Positions 32,087 through 38,179 of a stretch of DNA of 38,179 bases are shown here, piece after piece; positions within the stretch are counted from its first letter, which is position 1; every line of letters starts with the position of its first letter. The DNA is taken from NCBI RefSeq assembly GCF_004000745.1, contig NZ_BILV01000058.1, positions 1-38,179 of the forward strand. The letters run 5' to 3'. A program made the position numbers and the translations under genes. The DNA is from Paenibacillus barengoltzii NBRC 101215 (GTDB lineage Bacteria; Bacillota; Bacilli; Paenibacillales; Paenibacillaceae). Below the pieces are notes generated by a model. That model saw nothing but the letters and a program-made list of their open reading frames with translations, did no database searches and had not been told where the DNA came from.

Positions 32087-32953
32087 CTACTTATTGCGCG
32101 CCAACCGGAACCCTTGATCCGGACCGAAGCCGCTGGCTTCAAACTTGCCGCGAAACGCCACCTCGCTGCTGCTGACATCCCCGATCCAGCCGCCGCCTTT
32201 CACCACGCGAAACGAGCCGCGGTCGTAGTTCTGGTTCACATCGTCCCCGTACCAATCCCAGCACCATTCCCTCACATTGCCGGACATATCGTACAACCCC
32301 AGTTCATTCGGCTTCTTGCCGCCAACCGGCTGGGTGCGGCTTTGATTACTTTCAATCATCGGCCAGTTCCAATCCCCACTGAGATACTCCTCGCCGGCAT
32401 TTCGCCAATACCAGGCCACATCATCCAGGCGCGAGCTTCCGCTGTATTTATAGCTCTGGCTGAGCTGCCCGCCCCCAGCTGCATACTCCCACTCGGCTTC
32501 CGTGGGCAGCCGGTATCCGTTCGCATCCGGATTGACGGTGACCGTCCATTTCACAGGATCGTATTCGCTTTGATTGTGGGGGTCTACGGTTTGCTTATCT
32601 ATATTGTAAAAAGGTTTCAAGCCCTCTTTTATGCTCCGCTGATTGCAATACTCGATCACGTCGTACCAGCTCACCATCTCCACCGGCAAATCGTCGCCTT
32701 GGAACTGAGACGGATTGCCACCCATCACTTCGACCCATTCTCGCTGGGTTACTTCATATTTTCCGATATAAAAATCAGCTAACACCACATCCGAGCCATA
32801 AAAATTAGACCGGGTGTTCTTCACACTCCCGCCTTGAACGAGCACGAACGAGTCTTTCTGCCGTTCCGGCCTTCCCATTTCCGCCTGCGAGCAGGCGGAG
32901 ACTAGCATCATGATGGCGATGGATATAATCATGCAGATGTATCGCTTCCTCAA
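32087..32953 (-). CDS. Formylglycine-generating-enzyme-fold lipoprotein, probably non-catalytic
   Basis: A 288-residue protein starting at TTG, six bases after AAGGGGAG. A signal ending VSACS supplies the lipid-anchored Cys21. The SUMF1/FGE-sulfatase fold is clear: DFYIGKYEVTQREWVEVMGG, LPVEMVSWYDVIEYCNQRS, GYRLPTEAEWEYAAGGG, LYDMSGNVREWCWDWYG, FRVVKGGGW and GFRLARNK. The region where active FGEs carry two copper-binding catalytic cysteines (between GGGW and GFRLAR) has none, so sulfatase activation is unlikely. It lies 84 bases behind the xylanase gene and might be a wall- or glycan-binding partner; that link is inference. Confidence 0.85.
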   Translation of the reverse strand: MRKRYICMIISIAIMMLVSACSQAEMGRPERQKDSFVLVQGGSVKNTRSNFYGSDVVLADFYIGKYEVTQREWVEVMGGNPSQFQGDDLPVEMVSWYDVIEYCNQRSIKEGLKPFYNIDKQTVDPHNQSEYDPVKWTVTVNPDANGYRLPTEAEWEYAAGGGQLSQSYKYSGSSRLDDVAWYWRNAGEEYLSGDWNWPMIESNQSRTQPVGGKKPNELGLYDMSGNVREWCWDWYGDDVNQNYDRGSFRVVKGGGWIGDVSSSEVAFRGKFEASGFGPDQGFRLARNK

Positions 32954-32983
32954 GGTCAGCTCCCCTTTGATTGAAGATCCGTG

Positions 32984-33013
32984 AAGGCCGCCGGCGGCAA
33001 ACCGAGCGGCCTT
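32984..33013. other. Hairpin between the xylanase and FGE-fold genes
   Basis: AAGGCCGC and GCGGCCTT form a perfect 8-base GC-rich stem 24 bases downstream of the xylanase stop. There is no T run, so it may stabilise the xylanase mRNA end or attenuate read-through rather than terminate. Confidence 0.5.
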
Positions 33014-33037
33014 GAAACTAACTTTAGCGATGAACCA

Positions 33038-33670
33038 TTACCACACCGTGACGTTAGATCTTCCGCTGCTCTGATAACCTTCTGTCGCCAACACCTGATA
33101 TGACCAGCTGCTGCCCAGGTGCATGCCCACGTTTCTCCAAGCATTTACGTGATTGCTGAAGGTGATGGACACGTTGCTGCCGGTAGGTCGTTTCGATTGC
33201 CGCACGCTCCAGAACTGTTGGAACGTCTGCGTGCCATCGATGGAAGGCGCATTATAACGCATGGTCGTATAAATATCGTAAGTGCCTCCGTCGCTGTACA
33301 CCGAACCTTTGTAAGTGCCGGTAGGCCGGTACGTCCCCCAGCTGTCCACAACGTAATACTCGATCAACGCGTTTCTCGTCCATCCGTAAAGAGTTAAATA
33401 CCCGTTCCCCCAAGGTTCCCAGATGCCGGCATTGTAGTTGATCACCCGGTTAGGCGAGCCGACGGTCCAGCCTTTGCCAACGACGAAGTTTCCGGTATTT
33501 TGCCAGGTCACGCTGTAGTTGCCCCCGGCCCCGTTTACCGCATTCACCGTTCCACCGCCATCCGTCCAATATTGCCAATAATCCGTAGCTGCACTTGAGG
33601 TTGCCCCAAACAAACCGAAACTCATCGAAGCCGTCAGAAGTAAAGTAAGCATCTTCTTTTTGAATTTCAT
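33038..33670 (-). CDS. xynA: Endo-1,4-beta-xylanase, glycoside hydrolase family 11
   Basis: The ATG at 33670 follows AGGAGG by eight bases; an in-frame TTG at 33673 is unlikely. The 210-residue secreted enzyme has a Sec signal ([20 protein letters not shown], cleavage near SSAA at residue 28) and a single GH11 beta-jelly-roll. The catalytic nucleophile is E104 in [11 protein letters not shown] and the acid/base E197 in [29 protein letters not shown] and the C-terminal SNVTVW are as in Bacillus XynA (about 213 residues). It cleaves internal xylan bonds. A cre-like site inside its promoter predicts CcpA repression by glucose. Confidence 0.97.
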   Translation of the reverse strand: MKFKKKMLTLLLTASMSFGLFGATSSAATDYWQYWTDGGGTVNAVNGAGGNYSVTWQNTGNFVVGKGWTVGSPNRVINYNAGIWEPWGNGYLTLYGWTRNALIEYYVVDSWGTYRPTGTYKGSVYSDGGTYDIYTTMRYNAPSIDGTQTFQQFWSVRQSKRPTGSNVSITFSNHVNAWRNVGMHLGSSWSYQVLATEGYQSSGRSNVTVW

Positions 33671-33817
33671 CAAACATTCCTCCTCAGAAATAAATTTGAC
33701 TACCTAAAAGATTCTTGCTCCCTGCTTCTTACCTTGGTCAAGCTTCGTGTTCTGGGACATCACCTACCTTGGAACTTCATGTAAGAACATTTTTACTATC
33801 ACCCCCTTTGCTAGAAA

Positions 33818-33846
33818 ATTATAGTAGGTAAGCGCATTCATTTCAC
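33818..33846 (-). promoter_or_regulatory. Xylanase promoter with a cre-like CcpA site in the spacer
   Basis: On the minus strand GTGAAA (33846-33841), a 17-base spacer and a perfect TATAAT (33823-33818) form the promoter. The spacer contains TGAATGCGCTTACC (33840-33827), matching 12 of 14 positions of the cre consensus TGWAARCGYTWNCW. The leader of about 140 bases before the ATG is long. Confidence 0.75.
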
Positions 33847-33883
33847 TTCGCGAATTAAAGGTTTTATCTTGTTTTTTTCATAT

Positions 33884-33911
33884 AAAAAAACGACCCCATA
33901 GGAGTCGTTTG
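33884..33911 (-). terminator. Intrinsic terminator of the symporter operon
   Basis: On the minus strand AAACGACTCC and GGGGTCGTTT form the stem, followed by a run of seven T. It ends the DUF485/symporter operon just before the xylanase promoter region. Confidence 0.9.
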
Positions 33912-33930
33912 GTTGAAACCTAGCCAGAGC

Positions 33931-35445
33931 TTAAGCTCCGGTGTTCGCCTTCACCAGCACCTCGGCGTATTTCGCCTCATCCTTCTCCCGGGACAGGAAA
34001 GTGCCGAGAAACGCTGCAAGAAAACCCAACGGAATGGAAATAATCCCCGGATTGGTCATCGGGAAGAGAGCTGTTCCGGTCAGAATCGCCTTGCCCGGCT
34101 CCGGATCCCAGACGTTAGGACTCAGCGCTACAAGGATAATTGTGCTGAACAAGCCAACCAGCATGCCGGAAATCGCCCCCGTACGGTTAAATCTTCGCCA
34201 GAACACGGTGAACAGGATGATCGGCAGGTTCGCGCTGGCTGCAACGGCAAATGCCAGCGAGACGAGGAAGGCTACGTTCATTTTCTGGGCGAACAGAGCC
34301 AACAGAATCGAGATAATCGAGACGCCGATCGAAGCCCGACGCGCCATCCGCAGCTGCTCGCCTTCCGACGCTTTGCCGCGGCGGACGATCTGCCCGTAGA
34401 AGTCGTGGGCAAACGCCGACGCTGCAGACAGCACAAGGCCGGTGACCACGGCCAGGATCGTCGCAAATGCGACCGCTGAGATAAACGCGAACAGGAAGTC
34501 GCCGCCCAGCGCCTTCGCCAGCAGCGGAGCCGCCATATTGCCGGCTTTGTCGACGGCGGTAATCTCCTCGGTGCCCACGAACGCAGCGGCTCCGAAGCCA
34601 AGGAAAATCGTCATGACATAGAAGATCCCAATAATCCAGGTCGCATACACCACAGAGCTGCGAGCCGTGCGGGCGTCCTTCACCGTAAAGAACCGGATCA
34701 AGATATGCGGCAGCCCCGCCGTACCCAATACCAGCGCGAGGTTCAGCGAGATCGTCTCCAGCGGCACGTTGTATTTGTTGCCCGGATTTAAGTATTTTTC
34801 CATAAGCGGCGTTGCGGTCTTCATCTGCTCAAACATGCCGGTCAGACTAAAATCAAACTTGGCCAAGACCATCAGCGAGATCACAAAGGTGCCGCCCATC
34901 AGCAAGATCGCTTTCGTGATCTGCACCCAGCTAGTGGCATGCATCCCGCCAAACACAACGTAGATGGTCATCAGCACCCCAACGATCAGCACCGATGTGA
35001 CATAATCGAGCCCGAGCAGAAGCTTGATCAGCGCCCCCGCTCCAACCAGCTGTGCAATCATATAGAAGATCGAGATCGCAATCGTATTCAGTGCCGCAAA
35101 ACCGCGAACTTCCTTGTTCGCAAAGCGGGACGCAATCATGTCAGCAACGGTATACTTGCCCAAATTCCGCAGCGGTTCCGCCACCAGATACAACACGACG
35201 AGATAAGCAACAAGAAACCCGATACTGTAAAAGAATCCGTCGAACCCAACCAAGGCGATCGACCCGGCAATACCGAGAAATGAGGCAGCTGACATGTAGT
35301 CGCCGGCGATGGCGGTTCCATTCTGCCAACCCTTCAGCCCGCCGCCTGCGGTGTAGAATTCGCTGGTATTGTTCGTTTTTTTCGCAGCAAAATAGGTGAT
35401 GACCAACGTCAATAGCACAATTGCGCAAAATAAAGTAAATGCCAT
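33931..35445 (-). CDS. Sodium/solute symporter, cation-acetate (ActP/YwcA-like) type
   Basis: A 504-residue SSS-family protein with about 13 membrane helices. It begins MAFTLFCAIVLLTLVITYFAAKKTNNTSEFYTAGGGLKGW, where the periplasmic EFYTAGG segment is typical. AIAGDYMSAASFLGIAG and GTAGLPHILIRFFTVKDARTARSS are further SSS signatures, the latter being the TAGLPH/R pattern of the acetate-permease branch. It follows a DUF485 gene by five bases, the arrangement of ActP-YjcH-like pairs. Probable substrates are acetate, pyruvate or other short monocarboxylates. Confidence 0.9.
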   Translation of the reverse strand: MAFTLFCAIVLLTLVITYFAAKKTNNTSEFYTAGGGLKGWQNGTAIAGDYMSAASFLGIAGSIALVGFDGFFYSIGFLVAYLVVLYLVAEPLRNLGKYTVADMIASRFANKEVRGFAALNTIAISIFYMIAQLVGAGALIKLLLGLDYVTSVLIVGVLMTIYVVFGGMHATSWVQITKAILLMGGTFVISLMVLAKFDFSLTGMFEQMKTATPLMEKYLNPGNKYNVPLETISLNLALVLGTAGLPHILIRFFTVKDARTARSSVVYATWIIGIFYVMTIFLGFGAAAFVGTEEITAVDKAGNMAAPLLAKALGGDFLFAFISAVAFATILAVVTGLVLSAASAFAHDFYGQIVRRGKASEGEQLRMARRASIGVSIISILLALFAQKMNVAFLVSLAFAVAASANLPIILFTVFWRRFNRTGAISGMLVGLFSTIILVALSPNVWDPEPGKAILTGTALFPMTNPGIISIPLGFLAAFLGTFLSREKDEAKYAEVLVKANTGA

Positions 35446-35450
35446 GTTCG

Positions 35451-35792
35451 TTACGCCCCCATTTCCCGCCGAATTTCATCTGCCAGCCGGTCAAACCTTC
35501 GCGCAACCCGGGAGTACAGGATACACAACGCCCAAGTCATGATAAACTGAGCGAACGCGAACAGCCATGCCCAGGATATCGGGCCAATCGCCGGTTGATT
35601 GAGCACCTCGGAATACGAGGTCATGATCGGGAGCGCGAAGTAAAACAGCAGAAAAAAGACCGTCGACGGAATAATGAACCGTTTCTTGCGGGAGATCAGC
35701 GTCTTGAACTTGGCGGAATGCCACACCTCGGTGTAGCTCTTCCCTTTCGCCGCTTTCGCGGCCTTCGCACCTTTTGCAGCTTTCGCAGCCAT
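35451..35792 (-). CDS. DUF485 membrane protein, partner of the symporter
   Basis: A 113-residue protein with two membrane helices (FIIPSTVFFLLFYFALPIM and WLFAFAQFIMTWALCILY). It has the DUF485 core SYTEVWHSAKFKTLISRKKRF. The first 17 residues are an unusual Ala/Lys run (MAAKAAKGAKAAKAAKG) like a short repeat expansion. GGAGGG precedes the ATG by six bases. DUF485 proteins are regularly encoded next to acetate symporters; their exact role is not established. It is the first gene of the two-gene operon. Confidence 0.88.
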   Translation of the reverse strand: MAAKAAKGAKAAKAAKGKSYTEVWHSAKFKTLISRKKRFIIPSTVFFLLFYFALPIMTSYSEVLNQPAIGPISWAWLFAFAQFIMTWALCILYSRVARRFDRLADEIRREMGA

Positions 35793-35829
35793 CCTTCACC
35801 CTCCAAATCTCTAAATTTGGTAATCACCC

Positions 35830-35849
35830 AATATATGTAAGCGATTCAA
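35830..35849 (-). promoter_or_regulatory. cre-like site and -10 box of the symporter operon
   Basis: On the minus strand TTGAATCGCTTACA (35849-35836) matches 11 of 14 cre positions with a perfect right half. It is followed directly by TATATT (35835-35830), a -10 candidate. No good -35 is visible. Confidence 0.45.
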
Positions 35850-35920
35850 ATTCATTTTATGCAGGGTTAGGCAGGTGAAATGTTTAATTTTTAACTTTTT
35901 TTGCTAGATTCATATGCCAT

Positions 35921-35951
35921 AAAAAAGACACCTGAACTCCGTTCAGGTGCC
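35921..35951 (-). terminator. Intrinsic terminator of the MarR-MFS operon
   Basis: On the minus strand GCACCTGAAC and GTTCAGGTGT pair around GGA and are followed by CTTTTTTAT. It sits 20 bases past the MFS stop. Confidence 0.93.
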
Positions 35952-35971
35952 TTCAACCGTCTCGCTTGAGC

Positions 35972-37609
35972 TTATACCGTCTCTTCTGTGACCTCAAGGT
36001 CTTGCGGGCCCTTTTTTCTTAACGGAATCAGAACCAGCGCCCCCACGATGATGGCCATCCCTAAAATGGCGGCGGTCCAATACAATCCGCTAAATCCGGT
36101 CTGAGCGGCAGTCTTCGTGATCTCGCCCACGCTATCGGCCAATACCTGCTTCAGCGTAGGATCCTGGATCGCCTGAAGCATCCCGCTCAGTTCGCTTTCC
36201 GACACTCCGGACCCGCCTGAAGACATGTGCTGCCCGATCTGGGCAAGCTCCGCTTGGGCTTCGGCCGACAAGGTGACGTTAGCCAGATTTTGCTGCAAAA
36301 TGCCCGGGAACTTCTCAGCAAACAACGTGCCCATATTGTTAAACGCACGAGCGATAAATCCGGCATAGATCGCCGGAGCCAGCGTCATCCCGATTTGGCG
36401 CAGCAGCGACAAGGAAGCCAGGGCTGACCCCTTATCCTTCTTTAAGCCTTCCGTAGCCAAAATGTTCAGCGGCGCTCCGAGAATTACCCCAATCCCAACG
36501 CCTGCAATGGCACTGGCAATGATAAACTGCCATCTCGTCTCAAGCCATAGCGGGAACAGCATAAAACCAATGGCGGCAATCAGTCCAGACATGATGACGG
36601 TAAAGACCGGGCCACGCTTGGAGACTAGCATCCCGCCTAACCCTGCACCGATTCCGGCCGCGAGCGCCAGCGGCGTCATCCAATACCCTGAGTTTTCCGC
36701 CGCAATGCCAAGCACTTGCTCGGTAAAGGACGGAATATAGATCATCGCAGCGAGCAAACCGCCCGACAAAGTACCGATCAGCAGAACCATCAGGTAGCGA
36801 GGTTGCTTGATCAGACGGACCGGCAGAATCGGATCGCCGGATTGGTTCCGCTCCATTTTCCCTTCGAAAAATAACAGGATCGTGATCAGTACGACCCCGC
36901 CAAGCAAATATCCCCATACGTTTGGACGGGTCAGGCTCTCCGCAAAATCCACGTCGATATTGGTCAGCCCCAGCATCAAGGACAAGATGCCCAGCGACAG
37001 GATGATCGTACCGATGAGGTCAAGCCGTCCCGGCGACGGATCCGACGATTCCTCCAGCTTCCGCAGTCCCAAAATAAACAGCACGATGGCGATCGGGACG
37101 TTGATCAAGAACAGCACATGCCACTTCCCCGTCAAATCCAGCAGCAAGCTGCCGATATTCGGGCCGAGCACAGCGGCAATCCCGTTCATCGCCCCAAGCA
37201 AACCTAAATATTTCGCTTGTTTATCCGGCTCCACCGTACTTAAAATATGCGAGCTGCCGATAATGAAAATCCCGCCGCCCCCTAAAGCTTGCACGACGCG
37301 GGCAAATAAGTAAAAGCCAAAAGATGGGCTCAGTGCAACCAACAACGAGCCGATCCCAAACAGGGCGATTTCCACGATAAACAGCTTTTTGCGGCCATAT
37401 CGGTCCGACAGTTTCCCCACGATCGGCAAGCTGATCGCAAGGCCCAGCGTGTAAATCGTAATCCCCCATGCCCCCCAGTTGGCGGACACGTCAAAAGAAC
37501 GGTTAATCGTTGTCAGCGCCGCGCTGATAATCCCGTTGTCGAGCTGTGCCATAAAGACACCAATCGAGAACAGGAATAACGCCCAAAACTGTGATGAGCG
37601 CTTTGCCAT
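35972..37609 (-). CDS. MFS drug-efflux transporter, DHA2 (EmrB/QacA) family
   Basis: The ATG at 37609 is selected because GGAGGG precedes it by six bases; an in-frame ATG at 37630 has a poorer site. The 545-residue protein has 14 predicted helices. Characteristic segments are FMAQLDNGIISAALTTINRSF in helix 1, WGITIYTLGLAISLP, and motif A GKLSDRYGRKKLF. Motif C appears as GPNIGSLLLDLTGKW. A long outward loop of about 80 residues between the last two helices (FNNMGTLFAEKFPG to ADSVGEI) is rich in Gln, Ala and Ser. It follows the MarR gene by 42 bases, the classic drug-inducible efflux layout. Confidence 0.92.
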   Translation of the reverse strand: MAKRSSQFWALFLFSIGVFMAQLDNGIISAALTTINRSFDVSANWGAWGITIYTLGLAISLPIVGKLSDRYGRKKLFIVEIALFGIGSLLVALSPSFGFYLFARVVQALGGGGIFIIGSSHILSTVEPDKQAKYLGLLGAMNGIAAVLGPNIGSLLLDLTGKWHVLFLINVPIAIVLFILGLRKLEESSDPSPGRLDLIGTIILSLGILSLMLGLTNIDVDFAESLTRPNVWGYLLGGVVLITILLFFEGKMERNQSGDPILPVRLIKQPRYLMVLLIGTLSGGLLAAMIYIPSFTEQVLGIAAENSGYWMTPLALAAGIGAGLGGMLVSKRGPVFTVIMSGLIAAIGFMLFPLWLETRWQFIIASAIAGVGIGVILGAPLNILATEGLKKDKGSALASLSLLRQIGMTLAPAIYAGFIARAFNNMGTLFAEKFPGILQQNLANVTLSAEAQAELAQIGQHMSSGGSGVSESELSGMLQAIQDPTLKQVLADSVGEITKTAAQTGFSGLYWTAAILGMAIIVGALVLIPLRKKGPQDLEVTEETV

Positions 37610-37651
37610 TGCCATCCCTCCATCATTCATATCTACTTCCAGGTCCCCGGG

Positions 37652-38095
37652 TTAGAAATTTTTGAGCGCATTTTCTGCAATTCGTCTTAGCAGGCTCGAC
37701 ACGAGCTCCGCTTCTTCCTCCGTAAACCCTTCAAGCAGTTTGGTTTCTGTTTGATGTATATGTTCAAAGATCTGATCTACCAACAATTTGGCCTTTTCTG
37801 TCAGCAAAATCATCCGTGCTCGCGAATCCTCCGGATCATCCGCCCGTATGATAAATTGCTTCTGTTCCAGCCGTTTGATCAATCCGCTCACGGTTGGGTT
37901 CGTTAAATTGAGAGCGACCTCAATGTCCCGTTGGCGGATTTTTCGATCCGCGTGGTGAGCCAGAAAAAGGATCAAATTGGCTTGGCTATGGGTTAATCCA
38001 ATTTCCTTCAGGTGGAGATCTCCGACCTTGCTCGCCTGATTCCCGATGATCATCAAAGAAGAAATCAGGATTGGCTTTTTGCTCTCATGCAGCAT
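37652..38095 (-). CDS. MarR-family transcriptional regulator
   Basis: The ATG at 38095 is chosen (AAAGGTGG seven bases upstream); an ATG at 38116 lies beside the predicted operator and has no ribosome site. The 147-residue protein has the winged helix core LTHSQANLILFLAHH, IRQRDIEVALNLTNPTVSGLIKRLEQKQFIIR, and the wing DDPEDSRARMILLTEKAK. It should act as a dimeric repressor of itself and the MFS gene, released by a toxic ligand. A palindrome overlaps its own promoter. Confidence 0.92.
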   Translation of the reverse strand: MLHESKKPILISSLMIIGNQASKVGDLHLKEIGLTHSQANLILFLAHHADRKIRQRDIEVALNLTNPTVSGLIKRLEQKQFIIRADDPEDSRARMILLTEKAKLLVDQIFEHIHQTETKLLEGFTEEEAELVSSLLRRIAENALKNF

Positions 38096-38119
38096 CCCTT
38101 CACCACCTTTTACCAAGCA

Positions 38120-38158
38120 TGCTATCTAAATATATAGCAAGCTGGGGAATGACGTCAA
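38120..38158 (-). promoter_or_regulatory. MarR promoter overlapped by a palindromic operator candidate
   Basis: On the minus strand TTGACG (38158-38153), an 18-base spacer and TATATT (38134-38129) form a sigma-A promoter. A perfect inverted repeat TGCTAT-N8-ATAGCA at 38120-38139 covers the -10. This size and position fit self-repression by the MarR protein. Confidence 0.65.
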
Positions 38159-38179
38159 ATCATAACCACCCGTCCAACG

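Overview
The window looks like chromosomal DNA of a Paenibacillus-type, spore-forming Firmicute. It is moderately GC-rich with strong AGGAGG ribosome sites, CotF-like spore coat genes, a GH11 xylanase very close to Bacillus XynA, a RelA/SpoT small alarmone synthetase, a Bacillus-type heterodimeric ABC exporter, and candidate CcpA, Fnr and Rex sites. No rRNA, tRNA, insertion sequence or CRISPR array was seen.

Left edge (1-900): the start of a leftward gene runs off the window behind a promoter with a perfect TTTGTGA-N6-TCACAAA palindrome. Two small CotF-like genes follow and end at a bidirectional terminator.

Main block (899-21518): seventeen leftward genes, a LysR regulator and a divergent GNAT gene form what appears to be an enlarged version of the Bacillus subtilis ytmI-ytnM type cluster for S-(2-succino)cysteine and related S-substituted cysteines. 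First transcript (19716 to 10615): a Tcy-type amino acid importer (binding lipoprotein, two permeases, ATPase), a CmoO-like flavin enzyme, an M20 deacetylase like SndA, a sarcosine-oxidase-like flavoprotein, a DinB protein, a CmoJ-like monooxygenase and an FMN reductase. Second transcript (10479 to 899): a second CmoJ-like monooxygenase, a complete peptide/glutathione-type ABC importer with a fused double ATPase, an MFS exporter and a further luciferase-like enzyme. The inferred scheme is import, N-acetylation, flavin-dependent C-S cleavage and deacetylation to cysteine. A shared motif, GKTTAGTCRGNATTWD, lies at three promoters of the block (20888, 19769, 10542) and is a candidate operator of the LysR protein.

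Middle (21638-30444): small alarmone synthetase, DEAD-box helicase, GNAT acetyltransferase, a heterodimeric multidrug-type ABC exporter with one degenerate ATP site, an exported fumarate-reductase-like flavoprotein behind a Rex/Fnr-like palindrome, and a 65-residue protein of unknown role.

Repeat zone (30481-32086): three unrelated arrays surround an AlkD-like DNA repair gene. They are a 104-bp hairpin-forming tandem repeat, about twelve copies of a 19-bp degenerate palindrome whose arms covary, and an 8-9-bp G/T-rich minisatellite.

Right end (32087-38095): a formylglycine-enzyme-fold lipoprotein without visible catalytic cysteines, the xylanase with a cre-like site inside its promoter, a DUF485/cation-acetate symporter pair with another cre-like site, and a MarR-MFS drug-efflux operon with a palindromic self-operator candidate. 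All family assignments come from reading the translated sequence; no database search was possible.
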